In this document: positions 9,517-17,965 of the stretch, in pieces
Numbering within the stretch: position 1 is the stretch's first letter
Layout: each line of letters begins with the position of its first letter
NCBI GenBank assembly: GCA_018433245.1
Contig: JAHDRN010000001.1
Coordinates: 1-64,000 of the forward strand
Direction of reading: 5' to 3'
Length of the DNA stretch: 64,000 nucleotides
DNA from: Candidatus Proruminimicrobium quisquiliarum
GTDB lineage: Bacteria > Elusimicrobiota > Endomicrobiia > Endomicrobiales > Endomicrobiaceae
The notes under the pieces: model-generated
The model's database searches: none
Seen by the model: the letters and a program-made list of their open reading frames with translations, nothing else
Told to the model about the DNA's origin: nothing
Program-made: the position numbers and the translations under genes

Positions 9517-10235
9517 GATTTATTTATAACCAGAATACAGGCGGCAAGCGCGGCAGTTTCAACTCTCAAAATATTTTTGCCCAAAGTGACGGGTGTAATA
9601 TTGTTTTTAAATGCGTATTCTGTTTCTGAATTTTCAAATCCGCCTTCAGGTCCTATAAAAATATTTATATTTTTAATATTTTTTAAGTCTTTTAAAACGT
9701 TGTCTACGGCGTTTGTTTCTTCGCATTCCCACGGAATCATATTTGACGCGTCTTTCTGTTTTGAAACAAAATCAACCGCGTTTATAAATTTAACCGGATG
9801 TTCAATTATCATCAAATCTGCTCTGTTTGACTGAGAACTTGCCGATATGGATATTTTTTTATATCTTTCAAATTTATTTTCGGATATTTCGTTTATAACG
9901 CTTCTTGCCGTTATAACAGGGACTATTTTTGATACTCCCAGTTCGGCGCATTTTTCAATAAGCCATTCAAATCTTTCTCCTTTTGCTATTGCGGTATACA
10001 GCGTTACTTTGATTTTGGGCAGTACAAAAGGAAGTTTTGAGATTATTTGTCCCGTCAGAGAATTTTTGTTTACGGATATTATTTTTGCCGAGAAAGAATT
10101 GCCAAGCCCGTCAAAAATGTTTATTTCGTCTCCGGATTTGAATCTTCTGACTCCGGAAAGATAATGAAACTGTTCGCCGGTTAAAGTGAAGTTGCTGTTA
10201 ACGATGTCTTTAGGATTTACGTAGAAATGAGGCAT
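9513..10235 (-). CDS. rsmE: 16S rRNA (uracil1498-N3)-methyltransferase
   Basis: SPOUT methyltransferase acting on U1498 of 16S rRNA. 240 residues, normal length. N-terminal PUA-like part (HYLSGVRRFKSGDEI) and C-terminal knot with the SAM-binding blocks FIGPEGGF and LGKNILRVETAALA. Second gene of the minus-strand nadC-rsmE-mtaB set: 13 bases downstream of nadC, overlapping mtaB by 4. Confidence 0.93.
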   Translation of the reverse strand: MPHFYVNPKDIVNSNFTLTGEQFHYLSGVRRFKSGDEINIFDGLGNSFSAKIISVNKNSLTGQIISKLPFVLPKIKVTLYTAIAKGERFEWLIEKCAELGVSKIVPVITARSVINEISENKFERYKKISISASSQSNRADLMIIEHPVKFINAVDFVSKQKDASNMIPWECEETNAVDNVLKDLKNIKNINIFIGPEGGFENSETEYAFKNNITPVTLGKNILRVETAALAACILVINKS

Positions 10236-10248
10236 AATATACCGTGAA

Positions 10249-11094
10249 TTATTTAGGTACTTTAATTTTTAAAGAAATATCCAGCGACGGAGCAGAATGA
10301 GTAAGCATTCCTATTGAAATTCTGTCAATGCCGAGTTTTGCGTATTCTTTGATTGTATTGAGATTCACGCCGCCTGAAATTTCAATTTCGGGTTTATACG
10401 TTTGCGTTGAATTTTGCCTTATCAGCTTTATCATTTTTTTAACCTGTTCTTTTTTCATATTATCAAGCATTATAAGGTCAACTTTCGCTTTCAGCGCGTC
10501 AAGAACGTGTTTTTTTGTTTCGCATTCAACCTGTATCAAAATATTTTTATGTTTTTTTCTTATCTCTTCAACTTTTTTAACTAGATTAGTTATTAATTTC
10601 AGATGGTTGTCTTTGATCAGAACCATATCCGCCAGACTCATTCTGTGGTTTTTACCGCCGCCGCATCTTACGGCGTATTTAGATATGTGTCTCAGACCCG
10701 GCATGGTTTTTCTTGTATCGTAAATACATGTGTTTGTGTTTTTAACGATGTTTGCGAATATGTTTGTCGTAGTGGCTATTCCGGACAATGCCTGTATGAA
10801 ATTTAACGCTGTTCTTTCTCCGCATAAAAGATAATAGGCAGGTCCTTTCATTTTTAAAATTATATCGCCGTTTTTTACTTTCTGTCCGTCGTTTTTGAAA
10901 ATTTCAAAATGAAAATTTTTATCCAATTTTAAAAAAACTTGTTTAAAAACATCAATGCCGCATATAATGCCGGAATGTTTCGCCATTAAAACTGCCGAAG
11001 CGACGGTATCTTTTGAAATAATATTTTTAGAAGTAATGTCGTTAAGCGCCGAATCTTCTTCCAGCGCAAGTGATATAATTTTATCAAGGTTCAT
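10249..11094 (-). CDS. nadC: Nicotinate-nucleotide pyrophosphorylase (carboxylating)
   Basis: Converts quinolinate plus PRPP into nicotinate mononucleotide, CO2 and pyrophosphate in de novo NAD synthesis. 281 residues. Seen: the family start LDKIISLALEEDSALNDIT, the catalytic stretch YDTRKTMPGLR with RCGGGKNHRMSL, and the C-terminal barrel strands LIMLDNM and EISGGV. The start codon lies only 8 nt from a perfect TATAAT box (11103-11108), so the transcript should have almost no 5' leader and no Shine-Dalgarno sequence. NadE, the last step of the pathway, is at 40820. Confidence 0.95.
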   Translation of the reverse strand: MNLDKIISLALEEDSALNDITSKNIISKDTVASAVLMAKHSGIICGIDVFKQVFLKLDKNFHFEIFKNDGQKVKNGDIILKMKGPAYYLLCGERTALNFIQALSGIATTTNIFANIVKNTNTCIYDTRKTMPGLRHISKYAVRCGGGKNHRMSLADMVLIKDNHLKLITNLVKKVEEIRKKHKNILIQVECETKKHVLDALKAKVDLIMLDNMKKEQVKKMIKLIRQNSTQTYKPEIEISGGVNLNTIKEYAKLGIDRISIGMLTHSAPSLDISLKIKVPK

Positions 11095-11102
11095 AGTTTG
11101 GC

Positions 11103-11131
11103 ATTATATAAAAAAAGTAATTTGTTTACAA
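11103..11131 (-). promoter_or_regulatory. Promoter of nadC, near-leaderless
   Basis: On the minus strand: TTGTAA (11131-11126), 17-bp spacer, TATAAT (11108-11103). Only 8 nt separate the -10 box from the nadC ATG at 11094. Confidence 0.7.
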
Positions 11132-11157
11132 TAAATTTTATTAATTTATAAATACGT

Positions 11158-11186
11158 TTGACTATTTGTTAATCTATTTATATAAT
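11158..11186 (+). promoter_or_regulatory. Promoter of the DUF4912-GH57-rsmI operon
   Basis: TTGACT (11158-11163), 17-bp spacer, TATAAT (11181-11186): close to consensus. Divergent from the nadC promoter. Confidence 0.75.
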
Positions 11187-11232
11187 AGCCGTTGGGTTAT
11201 TTGTGTTTGCAAAATACAATAAGGATGTCCTT

Positions 11233-12105
11233 ATGGAAAAATTAAGTTCAAAACTTGAAGGAGCCGATAAAGCAGTTAATAAAGCCGGTTTACCTACCGA
11301 TTACGGCGATACAAAAATCACCATTTTACCCAGAGATCCTATATGTATTTTCGCTTATTGGTCAATTTCCGAAGAATCAAAAGAAAAAATTAAAAATCAA
11401 TACGGTCAAAATATATTTTCCGATTCCAAACTCGTAATAAGAGTTTATGATACGACCGATATAAATTTTGACGGCGGCAATGCCCACAGATATTTTGATA
11501 TTTTTATAACGCCTAATGCCGACAGCTGGTATATAAACGTCGGAGAATATAACCGCAGCTGGTGCGCGGACATAGGTTTTTTAACAAATGACGGCAAATT
11601 TGTATGTATAGCAAGATCAAATAAATTAAGTATGCCCAGATACGGCGTTTCAAATGTTACCGACGAACAATGGGCGATGCTCCAGATTGAATTTGAAAAG
11701 TTGCTCAGAATATCCGGAGTTAACCAGATAGGAATGAGTTCTTTTGACATAGCGCGTCTGATGAGAGAAAGATGGGAAGAAATAGTTTCAATATCATTGC
11801 CGAGTTCGCATGTTCAGACAAGTTCGTTTAAAACTCATCCTAAACATTTCGGAGTTGAACAGCAGACCGAAAAACAAAAAAGTTTTTGGCTTAAAGCCGA
11901 TACAGAGATAGTAGTCTACGGCGCTACGGAAGCGGACGCAAAATTGACTATGAACGGACAGCCGGTAAAATTATCCGCCGACGGCTCATTTTCAGTCAGA
12001 TTTTATTTGCCTAACGGCGAACATACGTATTCCATAGAAGCGACGTCAAGCGACGATTCTATGAAGAAAGCAATAACTTTTGAAGTTAAAAAGAATACAA
12101 AATAA
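11233..12105 (+). CDS. DUF4912 protein with C-terminal beta-sandwich
   Basis: 290 residues from the ATG at 11233, chosen over a GTG at 11203 because AAGGA lies 7 nt upstream. The N-terminal half carries the DUF4912 pattern (LPRDPICIFAYW, then RVYDTT and WYINVG). The C-terminal ~75 residues (from SFWLKADTEIVVYGATE) look like an Ig-like or carbohydrate-binding beta-sandwich. Function of the family is not established. It lies 17 nt upstream of a GH57 branching enzyme, a pairing I recall in several bacteria, which suggests a role in storage-glucan metabolism. Confidence 0.75.
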   Translation: MEKLSSKLEGADKAVNKAGLPTDYGDTKITILPRDPICIFAYWSISEESKEKIKNQYGQNIFSDSKLVIRVYDTTDINFDGGNAHRYFDIFITPNADSWYINVGEYNRSWCADIGFLTNDGKFVCIARSNKLSMPRYGVSNVTDEQWAMLQIEFEKLLRISGVNQIGMSSFDIARLMRERWEEIVSISLPSSHVQTSSFKTHPKHFGVEQQTEKQKSFWLKADTEIVVYGATEADAKLTMNGQPVKLSADGSFSVRFYLPNGEHTYSIEATSSDDSMKKAITFEVKKNTK

Positions 12106-12122
12106 AATTATTCGGATTTTTG

Positions 12123-13706
12123 ATGAAATATAAGGGTTATTGGTGTTTACAACTTCATGCGCATTTGCCTTTTGTACGCCATCCGAACTTTCCTGATTTT
12201 CTAGAAGAAGATTGGCTGTATGAAGCAATAAGCGAAACGTATCTTCCGATTCTTTCCGTATTTGAAAATTTTGTTAATGACGGCATAGATTTTCGCGTTA
12301 CGATGACGATTACTCCGACTCTTGCCAATATGCTCGCAGATCCTCTTTTACAGTCAAGATATTATGCAAAGTTAAACAAACTGATAGAACTTTCCGAAAA
12401 AGAAATTTTAAGAACAAAAAACCAGCCTGAATTTCATCAGGTTGCGTTAATGTATGAGAGAAATCTTAAAAACTGCAGAAGAATATGGGAAAAATACCAC
12501 GGCAATATTTTAACGGGATTTAAAAATCTGCAGGATATGGGTAAAATTGAAATAATAACGTGCTGCGCTACGCACGGTTTTTTGCCTCTTATGCTAAACG
12601 AAACCGCCGTAAGAGCTCAGATAAGAATAGCCTGTCAGGACTATAAAAAACATTTCGGAAGAGAACCGAAAGGAATTTGGCTGGCAGAATGCGCTTATAC
12701 GTACGGAATAGATAAAATATTGAAAGAAGAGGGTTTGAGATTTTTCTTTCTTGAAGCGCACGGGCTTTTGTATGCCTCCCCCAGACCGCGTTACGGAGTT
12801 TTTGCTCCGATATACTGTCCGAGCGGCGTAGCGGCTTTCAGCAGAGATATGGAAACGGCGCATCAGGTTTGGAGCGCCGATTCAGGCTATCCGGGAGATC
12901 CCGATTACCGAGAATTTTACAGAGACTTAGCTTATGATTTGGATTATGACTATATAAAACCGTATCTTCATTCTGACGGAGAAAGAAGGAATATCGGCAT
13001 AAAGTACCACAGAATAACCGGCAAAGTGGCTCTTCATGAAAAACAGCCTTATAATCCCGAATGGGCGGAAAACAAAGCAAAAATGCACGCCGAAAATTTT
13101 GTTTTTAACAGAAAAAACCAGATAGATTATTTATCGGGGATTTTAGGAAGAGAACCCATAGTGGTTTCAATGTATGACGCAGAACTTTTCGGACACTGGT
13201 GGTTTGAAGGCCCTCAGTTTATAAATCATTTGTTCAGAGCCGTAAACAAACAGAAAATTTTTGCGCCGATCACTCCGGTTGAATATCTTGAAAAATTTAA
13301 AACGAATCAGGTTGCAACGCCTTCTCCTTCGTCGTGGGGTGATAAAGGATATTTTGAAGTATGGCTCAATTCAAAAAATGACTGGATATATAAACATTTG
13401 CATGTTATAGCCGATAGAATGGTTGAAATAGCTTCCGCAAACAGAACGGCAGCAGGATCAAAATTGAGATTATTGAATCAGGCGGCAAGAGAACTTTTAC
13501 TCGCGCAGTCTTCAGATTGGGCTTTTATAATGACGACCGGTACAATGGTTGAATACGCCGAAAAAAGAACAAAAGAACATATATATAATTTCAATACTTT
13601 GTACGACCAAATAAAAAACAATAATATTGATGAAGGATTCCTTTCAAATTTGGAATATACGAATAACATATTCCCCGATATAGATTATACAGTTTATATA
13701 AAATAA
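12123..13706 (+). CDS. GH57 1,4-alpha-glucan branching enzyme
   Basis: 527 residues from the ATG at 12123. Probably makes alpha-1,6 branches in glycogen-like glucans. Seen: the GH57 start with LQLHAHLPFVRHP, the nucleophile region GIWLAECAY (Glu) and the acid/base region SMYDAELFGHWWFEGP (Asp), plus a C-terminal helical domain (KHLHVIADRM ... SSDWAFIMTTGTMVEYA) characteristic of the branching-enzyme subgroup rather than amylases. Cytoplasmic, no signal peptide. The stop TAA shares one base with the rsmI start (TAATG). Confidence 0.88.
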   Translation: MKYKGYWCLQLHAHLPFVRHPNFPDFLEEDWLYEAISETYLPILSVFENFVNDGIDFRVTMTITPTLANMLADPLLQSRYYAKLNKLIELSEKEILRTKNQPEFHQVALMYERNLKNCRRIWEKYHGNILTGFKNLQDMGKIEIITCCATHGFLPLMLNETAVRAQIRIACQDYKKHFGREPKGIWLAECAYTYGIDKILKEEGLRFFFLEAHGLLYASPRPRYGVFAPIYCPSGVAAFSRDMETAHQVWSADSGYPGDPDYREFYRDLAYDLDYDYIKPYLHSDGERRNIGIKYHRITGKVALHEKQPYNPEWAENKAKMHAENFVFNRKNQIDYLSGILGREPIVVSMYDAELFGHWWFEGPQFINHLFRAVNKQKIFAPITPVEYLEKFKTNQVATPSPSSWGDKGYFEVWLNSKNDWIYKHLHVIADRMVEIASANRTAAGSKLRLLNQAARELLLAQSSDWAFIMTTGTMVEYAEKRTKEHIYNFNTLYDQIKNNNIDEGFLSNLEYTNNIFPDIDYTVYIK

Positions 13707-14410
13707 TGAATAAAGGTATTTTATACGTAGTTCCAACTCCGATAGGAAATCTTGAAGACATTACTTTCAGGGCCGTCAGAATTTTGAAAGAATGCGACGC
13801 CGTCGTATGTGAAGACACAAGGCAGACTTTAAAACTCTTGTCTCATCTGCAGATATCAAAACCTCTTATAAGTTTTTATACGCAAAACCAGTTAAGAAAA
13901 ATTCCTCAGATAATATCAATGCTTGAACAGGGAAAAAATATTTCGCTTGTTTCAGACTGCGGAACTCCGGCGGTATCCGATCCGGGCTATTATCTTGTTA
14001 AAGAAGCCGTAAATAAAGGTATTGAAATTGTTTCTCTGCCCGGCCCGTGCGCTTTGATAACCGGTCTTGTCGGCTCGGGACTCCCGACAGATTCATTTAT
14101 TTTCCTCGGATTTTTGAGAAAAAAAACAGGCAAAATGAAAAAAGAACTTCTTGAAGCAAAGTCTTTAAATAAAACTATTATATTTTATGAATCTCCTCAC
14201 AGAATTTTAAAAACTCTTGAAACATGCGCCGAAGTTTTCGGCGGAGAATGCAGCATAACGCTCGGCAGGGAACTTACAAAAAAATTTGAAGAGTATATAA
14301 GAGGCACTATTTCCGGAGTTTTGGATATTTTAAAAAATAGAGAAATACTCGGAGAATTTGTTATAATTATTTATGCGGTAAAAGATACGGCTGAAGAGAC
14401 CGATTGTTGA
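13706..14410 (+). CDS. rsmI: 16S rRNA (cytidine1402-2'-O)-methyltransferase
   Basis: 234 residues, tetrapyrrole-methylase fold. Modifies C1402 in the decoding centre. Seen: LYVVPTPIGNLEDIT at the N-terminus, CEDTRQT, SDCGTPAVSDPG, the SAM-contact loop LPGPCALITGLVGSGLP, and the FYESPHRI and LGRELTKKFEEY blocks. Somewhat shorter than the E. coli enzyme (286) because it lacks the C-terminal extension. Coupled to the GH57 gene by a one-base overlap. Confidence 0.94.
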   Translation: MNKGILYVVPTPIGNLEDITFRAVRILKECDAVVCEDTRQTLKLLSHLQISKPLISFYTQNQLRKIPQIISMLEQGKNISLVSDCGTPAVSDPGYYLVKEAVNKGIEIVSLPGPCALITGLVGSGLPTDSFIFLGFLRKKTGKMKKELLEAKSLNKTIIFYESPHRILKTLETCAEVFGGECSITLGRELTKKFEEYIRGTISGVLDILKNREILGEFVIIIYAVKDTAEETDC

Positions 14411-14437
14411 TTTATATTTAAAAACGGAGTTTTTTAT

Positions 14438-15508
14438 ATGATATATGTGACAAAAAGTTTTTTGCCGCCGGTAAAACTGTATAAAAAATATATAGACAAT
14501 ATCTGGAAAACCAATCAAATTACAAACCAGGGACCTTTATTAAAAGAACTTGAAAATAAACTTAAAAAATATCTGCACGTTAAATATCTTCATTTTCTTT
14601 CAAACGGAACCGTTGCTCTTCAGCTTGCTTTGGACGCTTTAAATATAAAAAACGGGGAAATTATAACCACTCCTTTTTCTTATGTCGCTACGACGTCTTC
14701 AATTTTATGGGAAAGATGTTCTCCCGTTTTTGTTGATATAGAACCGGATAATTTTACCATAGACGTCTCGCAGATAGAAAAGAAAATAACAAAAAAAACA
14801 AAAGCGATTCTTGCGGTGCATGTTTTCGGATATGCATGCGACATTGACGGAATTCAAAAGATCGCAAAAAAATATAATCTTAAAGTTATTTATGACGGAG
14901 CTCACGCTTTCAGCGTTAAATATAAAGGAAAATCTCTGCTTGATTACGGAGACATAACGACATGCAGTTTTCATGCCACGAAACTTTTTCATACCGTTGA
15001 AGGCGGCTGCTGCATAACAAAAGACAAAAAAACAAACGATAAACTGGAACTTGCAAAAAGGTTCGGGCATAATGGAGATATTCATAAACAGCTTGGAATA
15101 AATGCAAAAAATTCAGAATTTCATGCCGCAATGGGGCTTTCTAATTTACCTTTCATTGACAAAATTATAAATGAAAGAAAAAAAATATCAAAACTTTATG
15201 ATAAACTGCTTCCTGAAATACAAAAACCGAAAAAACAAGAAAATCTTGAATACAATTACGCCTATTATCCAGTAATTTTTAAAAATGAAAAACAATTATT
15301 AAATGTTATCAGCCGATTAAACAAAGAAAATATTTTTCCGAGAAGATATTTTTATCCTTCTTTGAATACCCTTCCTTATTTAATGAAAAAACAAAATTGT
15401 TCTGTTTCGGAAAATATTTCAAAAAGAATAGTTTGTTTGCCTATATATGCCGGACTTGAAAATAAAAATATAGAAAAAATCATAAAAATTATAAATAGAA
15501 TCATTTAA
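14438..15508 (+). CDS. DegT/DnrJ/EryC1-family sugar aminotransferase
   Basis: PLP enzyme that aminates a keto-sugar nucleotide to a 4-amino (or 3-amino) sugar. 356 residues. Seen: FLSNGTVALQLALDAL for phosphate binding, VHVFGYACD and YDGAHAFSVKYKGK around the PLP Asp, and the Schiff-base Lys in SFHATKLFHTVEGG. The short length and the NeuD-type acyltransferase just downstream resemble the VioA/VioB- and QdtB/QdtC-type pairs that build N-acylated dideoxyhexoses. First gene of the glycan island, following rsmI by 27 nt with an ACGGAG ribosome-binding site. Confidence 0.85.
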   Translation: MIYVTKSFLPPVKLYKKYIDNIWKTNQITNQGPLLKELENKLKKYLHVKYLHFLSNGTVALQLALDALNIKNGEIITTPFSYVATTSSILWERCSPVFVDIEPDNFTIDVSQIEKKITKKTKAILAVHVFGYACDIDGIQKIAKKYNLKVIYDGAHAFSVKYKGKSLLDYGDITTCSFHATKLFHTVEGGCCITKDKKTNDKLELAKRFGHNGDIHKQLGINAKNSEFHAAMGLSNLPFIDKIINERKKISKLYDKLLPEIQKPKKQENLEYNYAYYPVIFKNEKQLLNVISRLNKENIFPRRYFYPSLNTLPYLMKKQNCSVSENISKRIVCLPIYAGLENKNIEKIIKIINRII

Positions 15509-15540
15509 AATAAATTAATTTGAAGAAAGGAGAGATTATT

Positions 15541-16197
15541 ATGTTTCTTGGTATATATGGCAGCGGCGGACTGGGCCGTGAAGTTTTAGAACTTTCAAAT
15601 CAAATTAATGCTATTTCACATAAATGGGACGATATTATATTTATTGACGATACAAAACCGGAAGGCCTATATAAAAATCATAAAATTTATCCTTTTGAAG
15701 AAATATTAAAAAATTATAAGACGAATGATATTGAAATTATTATTGCAATCGGAGAGCCTGATGCTAGAAAAAAATTATGGAATAAAATATCAGAACATAA
15801 ATATTCATTTGCAACGCTTATTCATCCGAATGTTTATATACCTGAAAGTACTAAAATTGAAACAGGGACAACAATTTGTGCAGATGCTTATATTTCATGT
15901 GATGTAAAAATTGGTAAAAATGTATATGTTCAACCTAAAGCTTCTATTGGACATGATTGTAAGGTTTCTAATCATTCAGTTTTAGCACCTTTTGTTTCTT
16001 TAGCAGGATATTGTAATATTGGAGAAGCAACATATATTGGAATGAGCGTTCCAGTAAAAGAAAAAGTCAATATAGGTTCTGAATCAATAATCGGAATGGG
16101 GTCTGTAGTAGTTAGAGATATTCCGGATAATGTTATTGCTCTCGGCAACCCGGCCAGGGTTATGAAAGAAAATACGGATAAAAAAGTATTTAAGTGA
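15541..16197 (+). CDS. NeuD-family sugar acyltransferase
   Basis: 218 residues. N-terminal Rossmann-like part (IYGSGGLGREVLELS) followed by a left-handed beta-helix of hexapeptide repeats (IGKNVYVQPKASIGHDC, IGSESIIGMGSVVVRDI), the organisation of PglD/VioB/NeuD acyltransferases. The catalytic His is expected in IGHDC. Likely N-acylates the amino sugar made by the preceding gene; the acyl donor could be acetyl-CoA or, given the downstream ACP and ligase, an acyl-ACP. Start 15541 follows AAGGAGAG. From the middle of this gene onward the DNA becomes visibly more AT-rich than its neighbours, which suggests transfer. Confidence 0.82.
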   Translation: MFLGIYGSGGLGREVLELSNQINAISHKWDDIIFIDDTKPEGLYKNHKIYPFEEILKNYKTNDIEIIIAIGEPDARKKLWNKISEHKYSFATLIHPNVYIPESTKIETGTTICADAYISCDVKIGKNVYVQPKASIGHDCKVSNHSVLAPFVSLAGYCNIGEATYIGMSVPVKEKVNIGSESIIGMGSVVVRDIPDNVIALGNPARVMKENTDKKVFK

Positions 16198-16216
16198 AAT
16201 TAGAGGAGTATGAAAT

Positions 16217-16962
16217 ATGTTATTAAAAGGCAAGACAGCGGTTATTACAGGCTGTATGCAGGGAATAGGTAAAGCTACTCTTGATATGTTCGCAAAAGAA
16301 GGTGCCGATATTTTTGCCTGTTGTCAAAAAGAATCTGAAGATTTTATAAGACATCTGGAAAATTTAAAAAAAGAATATAACATTGAAATAATTCCCGTAT
16401 ATTTTGATTTGGCAGATACTGACAGTATAAAAAATGCATCAAAAAATATTTTGCAAACAAAAAAAACGGTTCATATTCTTGCCAATATTGCAGGTATCAC
16501 AAAAGATGCATTATTCCCGATGGTTACAAGAGAGCAGCTTCAACAAGTGTTTGAAATTAATTTTTTTCACAAATTTTATTTACGCAATACATAGTAAAAA
16601 TTATGTTAAAATATGGTTCTGGAGGAAGCATAATTAATACTTCAAGCATATCCGGTATAGATGGGAATAGAGGACAGCTTGCCTATGGCGCTTCAAAAGC
16701 AGCATGGGTATCTGCGACAAAAACAATGGCAGAGGAATTAGGGGCCAACGGCATAAGAGTAAATGCAATAGCTCCGGGAGTTATTGCAACGGCAATGACT
16801 GAAAATTTGCCTGAAGAAGCTTTAAATAAAAAAATATCAAAAAGCAATATAAAAAGAAAAGGAACACCTGAAGAAGTTGCCGGAGTAATAACTTATTTGG
16901 CTTCTGATTTATCAAGTTTTGTTACAGGTCAAATCATTCGCGTTGACGGAGGAATAGGATAA
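16217..16962 (+). pseudogene. SDR-family oxidoreductase (FabG-like), frameshifted
   Basis: Two adjacent open frames (16217-16594 and 16603-16962) together make one short-chain dehydrogenase. The first has the NAD(P) motif TGCMQGIG and the end of the central fold; the second has the catalytic SGGSIINTSS and YGASKAA blocks and a normal C-terminus. The intact paralogue at 16967 has eight T where this gene has seven (16561-16567); adding one T restores a 248-residue protein with TQYI at the join, matching TQYI in the paralogue. The lesion is therefore a single-base loss in a T run: a recent pseudogene, a phase-variable or slippage site, or a sequencing error. Strong GAGGAG ribosome-binding site. 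Confidence 0.85.
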
Positions 16963-16966
16963 ATTT

Positions 16967-17710
16967 ATGTTGTTAAAAAATAAAAATGCAATAATAACCG
17001 GAAGCAACAGGGGAATAGGGAAAGCTATGCTTATAGCATTTGCACAGAACGGCGCAAATATATGGGCTCATTCAAGAAAAGAATCTCCTGAATTCACAGA
17101 ATTAATAAATACAGTGTCAAAAGATTATAATGTTCAAATATGGCCTATTTATTTTGATCTTACAAATTATGCTGAAATGAAAAATTCTGTAAAACAAATT
17201 AATGAATACAAAAAAACAGTTGATATTCTTGTTAATAATGCAGGTATAATGAATAATTCTTTATTTCAAATGACAACAAAAGATATCTTATATAACCAAT
17301 TTGAGATTAATTTTTTTTCAATATTTACGTTCACGCAATACATATCAAAATTTATGGTAAGACAAAATTCCGGAAGTATTATAAATATTGCTTCAATTGC
17401 AGCTTTGGATGGCTTTGACGGACAATCTGTTTATGGTGCGACAAAATCTGCAATAATTGCAATGACCAGATCAATTTCAAATGAATTGTCTCTAAATGGT
17501 ATTCGTGTTAATACAATTGCGCCAGGGATTATTGATACGGATTTAATAAACGTAATGAGTAAAGAGGTAATAGAAAAAAATATAGCAAATACTGCGTTAA
17601 AGAGATTGGGAAAACCCTTTGAAGTAGCGAATACCGCTGTTTTCTTGGCATCAGAATATTCTTCTTATATTACAGGACAAGTGATCCGCGTAGATGGCGG
17701 CAGATTATAA
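16967..17710 (+). CDS. SDR-family oxidoreductase, 3-oxoacyl-ACP reductase-like
   Basis: 247 residues, NAD(P)H-dependent. Seen: TGSNRGIG cofactor motif, NNAGIM, catalytic Ser in SGSIINIASIAALDG, YGATKSA (Tyr/Lys pair) and a C-terminal TGQVIRVDGG. Closest in style to FabG, so it may reduce a 3-oxoacyl group on the neighbouring acyl carrier protein, for example to give a hydroxyacyl substituent for an amino sugar; a sugar-nucleotide reductase is also possible. Clearly a tandem duplicate of the frameshifted gene just upstream (4-nt gap). Confidence 0.85.
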   Translation: MLLKNKNAIITGSNRGIGKAMLIAFAQNGANIWAHSRKESPEFTELINTVSKDYNVQIWPIYFDLTNYAEMKNSVKQINEYKKTVDILVNNAGIMNNSLFQMTTKDILYNQFEINFFSIFTFTQYISKFMVRQNSGSIINIASIAALDGFDGQSVYGATKSAIIAMTRSISNELSLNGIRVNTIAPGIIDTDLINVMSKEVIEKNIANTALKRLGKPFEVANTAVFLASEYSSYITGQVIRVDGGRL

Positions 17711-17725
17711 TAATGAGGTAATAAA

Positions 17726-17965
17726 ATGACAAATTTGGAAAAGTATACGAATGTATTTGCTGAAATATTCGGGATTTCTGAAAAACAAATAGAAAAACTT
17801 AAATATCAGGATATAAAACAATGGGATTCCGTAGGACACATGACATTGATTGCCAAGCTTGAAGAGACTTTTGATATTATGATGGATACCGAAGATATTA
17901 TAGGTTTAAGCTCGTTTGAAAAGGGCAAGGAAATAATGGCAAAATATGGTATTGAAATTAAGTAA
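17726..17965 (+). CDS. Acyl carrier protein of the glycan island
   Basis: 79 residues, helical, with the phosphopantetheine attachment Ser in WDSVGHM (about residue 36). It differs from housekeeping ACPs, which carry DSLD; the WDSVGH type is usual for ACPs dedicated to a specialised pathway. GAGGT ribosome-binding site. It overlaps the acyl-activating enzyme by 20 bases, so the two should be made together: the ligase probably loads this carrier. Confidence 0.85.
   Translation: MTNLEKYTNVFAEIFGISEKQIEKLKYQDIKQWDSVGHMTLIAKLEETFDIMMDTEDIIGLSSFEKGKEIMAKYGIEIK

Noticed and set aside
16603-16962. Separate small SDR gene
   Set aside because: It lacks the cofactor-binding half, has no ribosome-binding site, and joins perfectly to the preceding frame if one T is added.
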